A DNA stretch of 64,000 bases from Hybos culiciformis. Taxonomy: Eukaryota; Arthropoda; Insecta; Diptera; Hybotidae. Positions 51,314 through 64,000 of this stretch are shown here, piece by piece. A program made the position numbers and the translations under genes. Positions within the stretch are counted from its first letter, which is position 1. Each line of letters opens with the position of its first letter. The notes beneath the pieces were generated by a model that saw only the letters and a program-made list of their open reading frames with translations, was not told the origin of the DNA and ran no database searches. The stretch spans positions 10,553,922 to 10,617,921 of the forward strand of contig OZ023273.1 in NCBI GenBank assembly GCA_964007475.1, in the 5' to 3' direction.

Positions 51314-51635
51314 TACCTTGTTCGCATTTCAACATTTATCCGGATAAATAAGTGGAAATTTCCACTTTCTAAAACTACCGTTCGCACTTGAGAAGTGGAA
51401 AAAATTAGACAGTTCTAAAAAAAATTTAAATGAATTTATTTTTTTTTTGTTATGAATTTTCAAAAATCTGAAGTTCAAAAATAATTTTAAAATTAAATTT
51501 CACTTTTTTTGATATTTTGACACAAAATAAACGGTGCCAACCAAATCTATCAAAAAGTAGCTAAAAGGAACTAGCTAAGTGGAAAAATAACTGGAAATTA
51601 AAATATCCGGAAAAAATTTTTTGGCAGTGCAAACT
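51314..51635 (-). mobile_element. Same MITE family, inverted and partly deleted copy
   Basis: It starts TACCTTGTTCGCATTTCAAC after a TTA (51311-51313) and is the reverse complement of the right half and middle of the copy at 50911-51305. Shared words are CGGTGCCAACC against GGTTGGCACCG and CTAGCTAAGTGGA against TCCACTTAGCTAG. Its far end is shortened: after CCGGAAAAAA it passes to TTGGCAGTGCAAACTACAG, a degraded version of the TTGAAGTGCGAACAAGGTA end, with about 60 bp missing relative to the complete copy. Together the two copies make a head-to-head palindrome of about 0.7 kb. Confidence 0.82.
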
Positions 51636-53847
51636 ACAGCTACAACTGATATAATACTTTCAAACTTTCGTTTTCCTTATTTCATCATTTGATTATTATT
51701 ATGATGTGTAGACAAATATTTTAGATATCATGATCTATTATCTTAATATTAGCACATTATATCGATTTTAGATTCCAAATTTTTCAATAAATCAGTGCAC
51801 ACAAAAATATTCTAATAGGTATTTACAAAAAATTGACTACAATTTAACATCGTTAACTAATTCAACTTGGCATTTATACCATTTCAATATTAAAAATTTC
51901 CCAAAAATTTATTTTTATTTTATTTTTTGTAACAGAAAAAATGTTTTTCCTTTGATCTCAATAATTTTACCAGAAATTTTTTTTTTGTATCTCTCACAAA
52001 ATTAATAGAAAAGAAATTATAAAATATTTTTACCTGATGTTTTTACTATACAATGTTATTTACCTTTTCTCTGTAGTATTTATTACACGAAGATATTTTT
52101 TATTTTATGCTCATGTTAGAAAATCATCGGATATGACGATGAAACAGCCAAAAACTTATTTTTGTAAATAATATAACAACTAACTAAACACTAGAAGTCA
52201 GGAATATTGAAAAAAAATTATGCTAAGGCAAATCTTTTAAATAATATTATTTGAATAAGGAGATGATCCTGCCATCAAAATGACAAACATTTTTGAACAC
52301 TCATATTAAACTTTCATATTACTTTATGTACATGTTTTGTATACAGTATATACACATAAATTATTCATGTGAATAAAAGATAATTATTTTATGTCAATTA
52401 TATTTTTTTACTTATGTAAATATATACAAAAGTTAAGCACATTTTAAATGTAAATAAATGGTTATTCAAAGTTGAAAAATAAGATAAAAATAATAATATG
52501 TTTTGCAGTGTATAGCGAAAAAAAATATACATTATGATTGTATATGATCAATTTGAGCAAAAACTAGCTTAAATTGGTTCGATCCAAATTTTTTTTTTTT
52601 TTAATTAAAATCTATGTGTACAAAAAAATTTGAATTGGTTTCTATTTGACATAGGATTTTCTTTAAGACAGATAACTATAACTGAATAGACTACATATTA
52701 GATTAATGATAAATCCATATTGTATTTCAATTTTTTTTTTATATAAAAATGATCTAATGCTGTCAAATTAATAACTTTAGCAAACAGTGTGTCAAACAAT
52801 TAAAATTTCTCCTACATATTTAACTTGAATAATATTAATCTTGAGAAATAAATTATTTCTACTTACACTTAAACTTATCGCATTGTTATTATGTTAATAA
52901 TTATTCTTTTATCTATGAGTAATATCGAAAGAAATTATATATAGTGTATTATTATATTAATTATAATTATACACTTTAATCATTTTAAATTATGTAAAAG
53001 TGTTCATTTGACACCTATTAATTTAACATGTTTCTTGCGAGACAAAGAAAATAAACTATACTTTGAAAAATGCTTCGTTTTAAATATTGTTCTGATTAAT
53101 ATTGAAAACTAGTTGAATTTTTCTAATAGCTATATAAAAAAAACAAATCATTTATTTAAATATTTAGTTTTCAAAAAAAAAAAAAAGTTAAAAAAATTGC
53201 TTTGAAGTTATAAGAATAAACTGATATTAAAATATATAAAATTTAAGTATTATGTCCAGTCCATATGATAAAATTGTAGGACTTTTCAATCGGAATTGCA
53301 TAACTTACAGCATTCTTCTTTTCTTTTTATTAGATTGTCAAAAAAATTTTCAAAAAATTTACGCTATCTCATTCTTTTTTCTTTTTAAATGTATAGATGA
53401 CAATTTTTTTTTTTCTTAATCTTTATTGCCAAAAAATTAAAAAAATTCTTAAAATTGTTTATCATTCATAGAACATAGAATTGTGTACGTACATAAATAT
53501 ATGTATATATACATTATTATTATGCAGATCGAAATTGTTGGAAAATATAATTAAAAGATTAAGCGAAAAATTTATATGTAGGTTTAACTTTCTTTTATTT
53601 TGATGTCAATATGTCTGGGTTCAAAAACTTTAGATATAGCGGGAAAAAAAATAATATAAAACGCAGACTGTTAAAATTTAGTAGTTGTTTATTTTTCAGC
53701 TATATTTTTTTTTATTAGATTAAAAATATTTTTTATTAAAATAATAGTGCAGAGAAAGAAATTAATTACAAAGTAATTGATAGTTGTGGTTTTGAAAAGG
53801 CAACATAATATAAATCAAATCCTTCACTATAGTAAGAACTTTTTTTT
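51636..53847. other. AT-rich sequence, nothing identified
   Basis: No gene, RNA or mobile element seen. A B-box-like palindrome, TTGGTTCGATCCAA, at about 52576 lacks the rest of a tRNA. Confidence 0.55.
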
Positions 53848-54018
53848 CTCTCTACAGACTACGACTTAATTGAGTCCTAGAAGAGTCTTTTGAAAAGATT
53901 GTTCACGCACAGTAGTAAACGGACTTACTTTCTACTTATTTAAAAAAAGCGGCGAATTTAAGTTTAAAGAAAGAAATCTTTTTGCAAAAATCTCAATTAA
54001 GTAGAAGTTAGTAGAGAG
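53848..54018. mobile_element. Small inverted-repeat element, 171 bp
   Basis: The left end CTCTCTACAGACTACGACTT continues into AATTGAG. The right end, read on the other strand, is CTCTCTACTAACTTCTACTT continuing into AATTGAG: 27 bp with about four mismatches. Between them the sequence is GC-richer than its surroundings (CACGCACAGTAGTAAACGG, AGCGGCGAA). No convincing target-site duplication. Just right of it a 26-bp direct duplication follows (AGAGAGTATTAAACGCATTAA, then AGAGAGTATTAAAAGCATTAA with one difference, 54012-54062). The left end also happens to make a good splice acceptor. Confidence 0.5.
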
Positions 54019-54756
54019 TATTAAACGCATTAACTAGTATAGAGAGTATTAAAAGCATTAACCACTGTTTTGAATTATGGTCCTAATTATCTTCATAAAA
54101 TGTAAATTTTAATTACAAAAATCCAAGTATAATCAATTACTTTGAATATTTTGATTTAAAACGATCATAAAAGTTAATTCCACAATTATCAAAAAAAACT
54201 GAAATTAGAAAAACTTGAAATTTATTTTATTTTCAAGATTTTTTATTGAAAAAAAAAATAAAAATTATTACATAAAAAATATATAACAAAATATTAATAA
54301 TATGAAAAATAATAAAACTTATCAGCGTAAATTTGAGTAAAATTCTTTATTGGCAATTTTTCAAATGAAAAATAATAAAAAAAAAGAATTCCACGTTTTT
54401 AAAAATTTCTACTATTACATAGAATTAAAATTTCTTTGTCGCTAAATGCACTCTTTTTTTTTAATTTTTTTTTTAAACTATAAATAAAGTATATGTTTTT
54501 TTTCTTGTCTATAGTAAAAATATAAATAAAACTATACTAAAAATAAAATAAAAAAAAAATTATTTTTAAAAACTCAGCACTCTAAATATTATAATATAGT
54601 AACTATACTATATATATGAAAATAATATAATAATAATATTAAAAACTTAACATTAAACAAAATTCAGCTGAGAATACATTTTTATACTCTTTCTGTTCAT
54701 TAGAAACACTGAAAAAATAATGTTGGACGAAAAAAATTAAAAATTCATTATATATG

Positions 54757-55296
54757 TTTTTAATGCGTTGGGGATCGTTATGTTGTATTTAGTGCTATAG
54801 AATTTAGATCACTAAATGGAGTATTATATGCGTCAATACACATGCAATCATTTAGATGCATCTGCGTGAATAATGAAAAAATTTAGATGCATCAGCGTAT
54901 ATAATGAAAAAATTTAGATGCATCAGCGTAAATAATGAAATCATTTAGATGTTTCGTTTTGAATATTACGTAATACCTAAACAAACATAATATCTCTCAC
55001 AATATTTCAATACAGCCAAATACAAAAAAAAAAAAGAGAAAAAATGAGAAGAAAAAATATTCTCTCTTTGCAACTACCTCTCCCCTACGCATTAAAACAG
55101 TATATTGGATATATAAACAAAATTTGTTATACAACTCGTTCTGTATTTACACAAAAATACATTGATACTTGTCAATTTATATCACTCCACCTTCGGTCTC
55201 GTGATATAAGTATTGACTCGTGTCAATGTATTTTTGTGTATACAGAACTCTTAATTAATAACAAATTTAGTTTACATATTCAATAATCTACTATTA
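54757..55296 (-). mobile_element. Composite element, copy 2 (inverted relative to copy 1)
   Basis: This is the reverse complement of 14606-15143 along its whole length with only scattered differences. It starts TTTTAATGCGTTGGGGATCG, carries the 31-bp tandem units as CATCAGCGTA-AATAATGAAA, reaches the module end TCCCCTACGCATTAAAA at 55097, then runs through the long palindrome (GACTCGTGTCAATGTATTTT) to CAATAATCTACTATTA. The high similarity suggests both copies are fairly young. An 80-codon frame at 55044-55286 inside it is a by-product of the repeat. Confidence 0.87.
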
Positions 55297-58200
55297 GACT
55301 GTTTTAAGCAATGATATTCTGTAAGACTTATTTAACATTAAATAATGATGCCATCATTTATATTTTATAGTTTCAATGCGAAAAAAATTAAAATTCTATA
55401 TCCTTGAATTCCTTTTTTCGGGTTTTTTTTCACCAAGGCTTACCATAATTTTTCACACATTTATTTTAGGTCAAAATAATTGGAACTTTGTACTTTGTGA
55501 AATCGAAAATTAGATTAAAAATATTACTTAAATTTTGATTTTATGAAAACATTTTTTTTTTTCTCAGTTATTTATTACAATTTATTTTGATTCGAAACAA
55601 AAAATCTCACGACACCGACAGTATAAATTTATAGAAATGAAAAAGTGCTTTAAAGTGCATTTAAGTGCTTATATTTTAATTGTGATATATGTATTTTATT
55701 ACAAATAAAAAAAATTGGAAATACAAAATGAAATTTAGGTGGCAACGTGTGTTTCTTTAAAAAAAATATATATTGTATATGTTTTTGACTTCAGACAGAC
55801 ACGCGTACGTTTTATATTTATTTTATTATAAATATAGTAAAAGAGTATAGCATTCATATAAGGGAGAAAACTCATCTCACGTTATACATTCACACTGAAA
55901 AAAAAACTCGATGGATAAATAAATCACAAAAAATATTAATTTTAAAAAAAATAAGTTTCTGCAATTTTTATGTTGAATATTGGCTATAATTATATGATCA
56001 GATATATTTAATATTCATTGGTATGACTCATTGGTATGGGTCTTTTTTCAGTGTAGATATCAGAAACTCAAGTCGTTATCAAAATATCATCAATATATTA
56101 ATTTTTAGCTTAAAATTTTTTTTTTTTTTAACACGTGCCTTAGATAGAACATCTATTTCTGTCTTTATTAAATATACATATTCAAAATTTAATAAAAGTT
56201 AAAGCAAAAACTTTAAAATATATACCTACAGTTTTTTTTTATCTTATTAAAAAATATTTATTATTTATTCAAATGTTGTACTTCTTAGTAACATTATTTC
56301 AGTTAAAAAATAGATTCATGTTTTGTTATTTTATTCCTGTATAGAAAAAAAATATTAGAAAAACACAATATCAATTTTATTTTTCTCTTAAATTATACAA
56401 TAAATTATTGTGAATATATAAACAACAACACAAAATGTCAAATTTTATAATAACTAAATATAATCATAATGTTTATTTATCAAAAAAATGAATATAGTAC
56501 GAAGAAAATAAGTATATGTTTAGTTGTTGCCAAACCAAATTTTTGTTAAAACTTTTGCATTCATAATTCGTCAGATCATATTACTACTTATGTTTAATAT
56601 GTTCCAAAAGCTCCTAATATTTAATCATTAGAGAATTTGAGACTATTCAATTTTATTAAATCTTATAATGAATAATTGAATAATATTTTGAATTGCATTT
56701 TTTTTTCTTTAACCACGCGCAGCTTTAAATTTTTGAAATTTTTATTCTTCCAATAAATTAGATCAAAATTATAAAAAAAAAAAATTTATTTTGTTTGTTC
56801 ATTTTATATTCTTAATTAAAATTAAAGTAAATAAATTTGTGGCACATTTTCGCACTATTAAAAATTAACAAAATAATGTGTTATTTTATATTCGTTCTGA
56901 AAAAAAAACAAATAAATAAACTAAACTAAATAAATTGTAATTTGCTGATTTATTGATTCTTAAAATTTCATAAAATACGAAAATAGTACACGAAGAGGCA
57001 TATTATAACTTATATTATCAAACCACCGTTTTGATTTCATTTATAAGAATATCGTAAACTGAATATTTTAGCAAGCACATATTTTAAAATAATAAAATAA
57101 ATTTTTGATAAATTTTATATTTATGTGCTTAAACTTTTATTGTGATTCCCAATTTTAAACTATTCCCTGAAATCTGTATTTTAAAATAACAAAACCAATG
57201 AAACAACTGAATGTGCCGCAATGTAACGATGACAATACGGTAGCAGATCATGATAACAAACTAGGACATGATGTATGCATCACATTTATGTATAATTAAA
57301 TATATTAAAAAATAACAAAAACTTTCCTATCAAAGAAAAAATTTTAAAAACAATTTATTATTTTTAACTTTTATTATATTATTTTTAACTTTTATTATTT
57401 ATACAATTTACTTCTGTCAATTCTAATTTAGTAATCCAACAAAAATCCACAAAATAGTCCTGAACATACGAAATGTGTCTTTTGCATCTTTACAACTGAT
57501 TTTAATAAATTTTCATTTCAAAGTCCGATATTGCGCTTAGGAAAATTTTAAAATAATTTCTTAATTTAGATTTAGAAATACTAAAATTCATTATATAATC
57601 ATTTTTAATTTTGAATTTAATTTACTTTTTTCGGGAATATCAGTATCACGTTTGTTTTAATGTGATTTTATTCAAGCGACATGAAAAATAATAATTTTAT
57701 TGAATTTTAAAAATATGTATCCAAAAATTTATTTACCCAACATTGAAATTTTGCCAACGAGTCTAAAATCTTAAAAACTTTAAAGAAAAACAAAATAAAT
57801 AAAAACAAAATGTTTAAAAAAATACATGGAATATGAAATAAACATCAGATGTTTCTTAAGTTAAATAATACAAAATTTTATTTATTTCACTTTGCTTTGC
57901 TTTTTTTTTTATTTGAGTTATAAAAAGGAATAAAGGTAGTTGCAGATTACTTAAAAATGCTGTTCGTTGAAAAATTATGCAACATTTTATTTCTTTAATT
58001 TTATATTAAATAAATAATAGCTTAAAGATTTCATAAAAAAAACCAACTAAACGTATTTATCACTTACTTACGACTTGCGACGCGACGAAGCGAAATAATC
58101 TTATTCCATAAATTCTATATAAGCAAAATAATGTTTTTTTTTTTATTTCCATTAAAACTTTTAATAATTAGGTTAAAGTCTAAATAATTTTAAATGAAAA

Positions 58201-61200
58201 AGCCCTTCTTGTGTACTTTTTAAAAACAATTCAAATATTTTTATACGCAAAAATTTATTTATCTGACCCTGATACAATTTACTTAATATGCGATTTATAT
58301 TTAATTTATATTTAAAAAGGTAATTGTTAATAGCTACACTTATATTAAGTTATTAAGAATGAAAACAAATTTATTACACTTATAAAAGGTTAGAGTTTTT
58401 ATTTTGTAACTATGTATACATTCAAATGATATTAATGTTATTTTTGATTGTATCTCTGCATTTATGATTTTATATTATGATCAAATTTCGAATTGTTAAT
58501 AAATTTGAGTTTAATTAAATTAAGAATCTTCTATATGTTTACTTACCTGTCAATTATTTTATTTTTATTTATTTTTTTATGATTTTCTAATTAACACTTT
58601 ATTCCTGACTGCTTAATAACTGATCGATTTAATATCCATGCATTGCATATATTGAAAAAAAGTAAGAAAATATTAAATAAAAATATTTCAAATTAATTAC
58701 GCAAATATTATTTCTTCATCAACCAAAACTGCGAAAAATTTGTGCGATTTTTAATTTTTTTTTTATTTTATTTTCCAAGGCCATTCGCGGTAATTGAAAG
58801 AAGGACGAAAAACTCGATTTTTAAATAATTCGATTGAATTTGCATCGCTTTTTCATCACAAATTATATACTTAATAAAAATAAAGAAAAAAAAAATTTTT
58901 TTTAATTAATGATTTAAATAATTTGAGCTAATTTTAATTCACTATAATTGTGAATTAAATAATTATATTTGTAATTTCCCTATATATTGAATTATAATAA
59001 TTTTCAATAAAAATTGTAATAGCATTTCGAATTAAAACTATTTTAATAAGATGTGTGGCCTGTTAAATTAAAAAAAAAAAACAACTACATTACTATAAAA
59101 TTTCCAAGATATTAAATATATTAATTTTGTGGTTTTACATAATATGTAATATGTATAATTAATTTTTATTTGAATTTTCTTCAACAAACGGGGAATTTAA
59201 TAAATGTATAAAATTTATGATTTCCCTACGTCACATAAAAAAAATTATTTATACATTTAATTAATAAAACATGATATTTAAAAAAAAATTTGCTAATTAC
59301 CTGGCCATGAATATTTAACACTAAACATTTTATTACAGCTTGCTTTATCTCTCAACAACTGAAAAATTATTTTTTTATTTTTGGGTCAGTATGCAATCCT
59401 TCAAAAAGTATAAACATTAATTAATTTATGGTCAAACACTATACTATATTATGTTATTTTATGTGCATAATCTATCTATATGAATAGAATGAAAACATAT
59501 AAATTTGATAAAATATATATAAAAAGTTAAAAAAAAATTGCCATATATAAAACACTTTTTTTTTATTTTCGGTCAGTCATATATAATTATGAATAATAGA
59601 AATTTATCTGTTAAGTCGTCTTAATTGTACAAAAAATATAAAAATTTAACATTATTGTCTCCAGAATTTTTCCACTCAAAATCAGTAAATTCTATATTAA
59701 TCAAAATTTAACCTAATCTTAATTTTATTTTTTTGAGATATTTTTATAGTTAAATTGTCATAGACTTTATTATTTCTTAATTTGTTTTAAATTAATTGAT
59801 AGATGATAAATTATTTCATAATAAATTTGCGCTATAAAAATATTAATTCAACCCCAATTGAATAAAAAAAAACATTTTAATTTAAACAAAACATGTATAT
59901 TACGACGAGTATTATATTGTGTACAATATCAAAACATTGAAATATTATATATATAGTATACACATAGATTTCAAATAGAAAATAAAAAAATTTACTATAA
60001 ATTATAAAAGTATGTAAATCTAACAAGTCACCATAAAAAGAAAAAATCCGTAGACATATGCCACACTGGTCTCTCAGTTCGTGATAAAATAACCCATAAT
60101 TGATAAATATTTAACGTGTATTATCTATTTTTAATAACAAATTTTTGTGGTAATGACTAACTGACTGTATTTTCTAAAAATAAAAATTATAATCAATCCA
60201 CGTACTTAAAGTAAATAAAAACACATAGTAAATAAATCAAATCAGAAGTTTATTTATGTAATGTAAGTATATAATATTTTTAATTACATTTTCTAAGTAC
60301 AAACAATTAATTTGAAATTATTGTATGGTTAGTGTTACTTATTGAGAACAAAACATAATTTTTTTTTTAAGCTTTTAATAATGGTATATTAACAATGTGA
60401 CTACCTTGATTCATATTAGTTTCACATGAAACAAAAAATCAAATTAAATTTAAGAAAATTTAAATTAAAAAATTTCCATAATCAGAACATGAAATTGTAC
60501 AATTTTTTTTTTCATTATATTGTTGACATAGAAATCAAAGAACTTTATATAATTTAGTAATAAATTAACATCATCCAGGTTGCTTATGAACTGTATATAT
60601 ATGTATATATATGTATATAAAACACAATATTTAATACTAATAAATTTTGGGCTAAGGACAAATCTATATAAAGATATGGAAAACTAAAAGTTATTTCAAG
60701 AATTTAGATTTTCATCTAGATTAAAATATTCATTATACACACAACATGTTGTACATTCACAAGAAAAAAGAGAATTTAACAGAACCTTTTATATCTTAAA
60801 AAGCAATACTTTTCAATGGACCATTTGTTTTCATAGATTGCTTTTGATTTTTTTTTTTTTTTCTAAATTGAGATATTTGAGAATGCTCACGATAGTGTAA
60901 ATCTTATTATTTTTATTTATCTTTATGTATTTTTGTTCATTATATTGAAAAATACCTGTTCTGATACGTAGCTAATTTAAAAAGTTTTTGGTTTAACAGT
61001 TATTGGTTTTTAAAAGAATAATTGAAAAAATTTATTTCGAAATTGAAAAATTTAATTAATTATGTCTTGTAAAATTTATTTTCATTCAAAAACATACTTA
61101 AAAATATCTTAATATTTTTACAAAGATAGTTATAGTACATAATGTAAATATTAAAAAAGTATACGTTGTTATAGAAATAAGTATGATTACAAATTAGCCA

Positions 61201-64000
61201 GGACTTGACATCTTTTTTAAGCAACCTCTTCTTTGGCATGTCATTTGGAAAGGCAATAAATGTTTATCATTTAAAAATGCTAATTTTTTAATTTTAATTT
61301 TTAATATATTTAATATGAAACAACTAACTTAAAAAACTATCCTCATAATTTCTTATATTAATCACAAAAATTTGTTTACTTATGATGTTATTAAGTAAAA
61401 TAAAAAAATTAAATATTTAAAAAAAAATATATATATATAAAAAAAAAACTTGTCGCTGCTCTTTATAAAAGTAGTTATGAAATCAATCTATTCTTTAGTT
61501 GATAAATTTTCTTTGAAGTTACTTGATCCCAAAAAAAAAAAAAAACAAACAAAAAAAATATATTTTTATTTTATTTTTAGAAATTAAATTAAAAAATGTA
61601 AAAATACGAGAAAAAAATTATTAGCGAATAAAAAAATTACAAGAAAATTTAATCAAATTTAAAACAAAAGAGAAATAAAACATAATATTTACACTGCTAC
61701 TACACATACAAAAAAAAAAAGAAAATAAAACAAAAAATAAATAATAAATTACTCATTAAAAAATTACACGAAATTATTATGCTTATTTCAAAATTTATTT
61801 GAAAGAAGAAAATAGTAATAATAATACAAAAAAAAAAAATAGATTAATTCCTTGGAAATATATATAGAAATTATTAAATTTCAAATTTATATTGATAATA
61901 ATAATTTCATTAAATTTTTATGATATCTATTTTATCAAAAAAAAAAAAAACATAAAAATTAAAAAAAAAAACATATCAAAATATCATTTTTGGAAAAATA
62001 TGAATATAAATTAGAAAATTTTATATAAATTTAATTTCATTTGTGATACCGAAATAAGTCTAATTTGACGTCCAATTTTCCATCAAGACTAAACGTATAA
62101 TTTAAAAATTATTATTATTAATTAATTAAAATGGAAGAAATTTTAATTTATTTATTCATTGAAGGGTAAATATTTTATTTTGTAATTTTTTTAATTATTT
62201 TTATATTTATATATATATGAGTATTTTTATTTTATTTTTTTTTAATTTATTGAAATAAATAAAAATGACTTTTTAAGATTTTTAAGTTCAAAATATGTGT
62301 GTATAACAACAAATAGTAATTATATTGACAAAATTACTGTAATCATTGATTGTACTTGATAAATACACCTATATCGCAAAGTGTATATAGTTTGCAATAG
62401 TTTGCATTTTGTGTCAGAGTAATTATAGAATTTTCATGATAATATGAATATCTATGAATCAGAAAACTAATATTAAAAAATGAGCCAAATCATAATTTTT
62501 ATTATTTACTAAAGATTAGAAAAATATAACTGAAACAGTTATAATTAACGCCGTTATCACTAACAAATTTTAAATTATTACCATGCGATTAAATATGTAA
62601 TAATTAAATATACGATATAGCAGTTTTAAGTTTATCAACAAATATAGGCGCTAGTTTGTTTTGTTATTCTAACACAAGGAATTTTTTAATTTAACTATTT
62701 AATCATTAATCTTAAAAGTCCCTGTTTGTCAAGTGATCTTTGATAGAATTTCAGAATTTTAGTTAATTTAATATTTTGCTTGATTTTATTGTTAGTTGAA
62801 TTTTTATTTAAAACAATTGGTTTTTTTTAACAAAGAAGTGTTAAATAATTAAAATCATAACTTAATCATGAGAATGCGTTTTATTTTTTATTTGTTTTTT
62901 TAACCACAAAAGATAAAAAATATTTTTTTAGTATTTTATCTAAACCGTATTATTAATAAAAAACCAACTTCAAATTTTCCAAATCAAGTTACTAATAACA
63001 TTGAAAAGTGATTAAAATTTAAATTGATCGAATTCTATTGTCGTCATAATGAATTCTCTCCTCTAAAACATAGTAAAATAATTATCACTTCTAATCTTTG
63101 TATTCTAGTTTAGTTGACTCAAACATTAATAGATCTAGCATATTCATTTCGTCGAACTGAAATTTCAAGATTTCAAACTATATTTCACGAACTAAATAAC
63201 ACATAGCTTGAAAATGTCGTCAATGCGATCTTATCTTATACACATAAATTTTATTTTAAAATATTTTCGAAACTTCATGGTCATTACATATGGGAAATCT
63301 CTACATAAGCATTAATTTTTATTTTTTTTTTTATTTTTTGCATTCAGATATTTTTATGGAGAATTCACTTGATTAACTTGAAAAAGAGTTTGTAATTCGT
63401 GTATGTTGTTTTTTATAAGAATTCTTTTTTCAATGTTAAAATCAAGTTAAAAAAAAAATTATATTAAAAATTATAAAAACAAACAAATCACCTATAATCT
63501 TGCCATTTCTGAAACTTATTATTCTCTGAGTTTTCAATAAGCTAAAGACTATGTGGGTTTAACTGCTTACAAGCGACATTTTTAATTATGCAGTTTCAAA
63601 AATAAACTAATTTTTAGCCAATACTTTGGGTAGAATTTAATCAACACTTCTTATTACGTATTTATCGAAATTATTTTTTAAAAACTACTGCAATAATTCT
63701 GCTCATTTGAAAACATTTCGGATTATCAAATGCCAATTTTGATTAAAACAAGTTCCTTGGCAATTCATTTGAGTTATATAGGAAAATAAAAAATTAAAAA
63801 ATTATCGTAGAATTAGTTATTAAGCTTTCACGCGTGATTTTATAACTTTTTCGTGATCAAATCATGCATATAATGTAAATGAACTTATTTTTATTTTTAT
63901 ATTCCCATTAAATTGAACTAGTTTTTCAAGTCAAAAACATTGAATTAATTTCTATTTTGCTATCTTGATAATATTTTGCAATTAAATATTTAGTTAGACT
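55297..64000. other. AT-rich sequence to the right edge, no gene seen
   Basis: No supported exon, RNA or complete mobile element. A weak candidate element with ends ACACTGAAAAAA and TTTTTTCAGTGT spans 55892-56054. A GC-richer island lies at 57190-57290. Many poly-A/T tracts occur, especially 61400-62000. If the membrane-protein gene continues to the right, this is intron. Confidence 0.5.
55892..56054. mobile_element. Weak MITE candidate, 163 bp
   Basis: The ends ACACTGAAAAAA and TTTTTTCAGTGT are exact inverted partners over 12 bp, but the A-run makes chance more likely than usual. There is no clear target-site duplication. Confidence 0.3.

Noticed and set aside
52570..52600. GGTTCGATCC, matching a tRNA B box
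   Set aside because: It is one base short of the T-arm spacing and forms a simple palindrome; there is no A box or acceptor stem upstream.
55044..55286. 80-codon plus-strand frame
   Set aside because: Lies wholly within the second copy of the composite element, across the palindrome. The equivalent position in copy 1 does not support a conserved protein.

Overview
The window looks like about 64 kb of eukaryotic, animal-type genomic DNA, most likely from an insect. By eye it is roughly four-fifths A+T. It contains homopolymer tracts, many small DNA-transposon derivatives of hAT and Harbinger type, and no long protein-coding frame outside a minisatellite. The insect call is inference from composition and repeat types; no conserved gene in the window fixes the species.

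Most of the window appears to be the inside of one large plus-strand gene. Three short exons can be recognised: 12724-12786 (63 nt), 17749-17778 (30 nt) and 35590-35683 (94 nt). Each has a T-rich acceptor and a strong GTAAG donor, and they join in one reading frame (phase 1-1, 1-1, 1-2). The joined product is an acidic, Ser/Asn-rich stalk with two N-glycosylation sequons, then a single hydrophobic membrane span. The gene therefore probably encodes a type I single-pass membrane protein. Its ectodomain exons would lie left of the window, and its cytoplasmic tail lies either right of the window or in an exon I could not identify. I do not recognise the protein family. The two stalk exons are frame-neutral and could be skipped, which would change stalk length.

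Layout. 1-1388: AT-rich DNA ending in a 126-bp tandem duplication. 1389-3900: a degenerate satellite of about 85-105 bp per unit, split by a G-rich 12-bp minisatellite of about 2 kb (1627-3672). 4098-4341: a near-perfect foldback element. 4342-12723: AT-rich sequence with no gene seen. 12724-17778: the first two exons, with a cluster of three DNA elements in the intron between them (composite palindrome/TIR element 14606-15143, hAT-type element 15537-16388, Harbinger-type element 16960-17343). 17779-35589: a long intron holding a hAT-like remnant, one clear and one doubtful tRNA-derived SINE-like piece, and a hAT-type element with a perfect 8-bp duplication (33506-34104). 35590-35683: membrane-span exon. 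35684-64000: AT-rich sequence holding a head-to-head pair of Harbinger-type elements (50911-51635), a small inverted-repeat element (53848-54018), and a second, inverted copy of the composite element (54757-55296).

The most notable structures are the layered minisatellite inside an older satellite, the composite element present as two inverted copies 40 kb apart around the membrane-span exon, the 0.7-kb head-to-head palindrome, and the 30-nt microexon. A few GC-richer islands without an assigned function are listed as findings.
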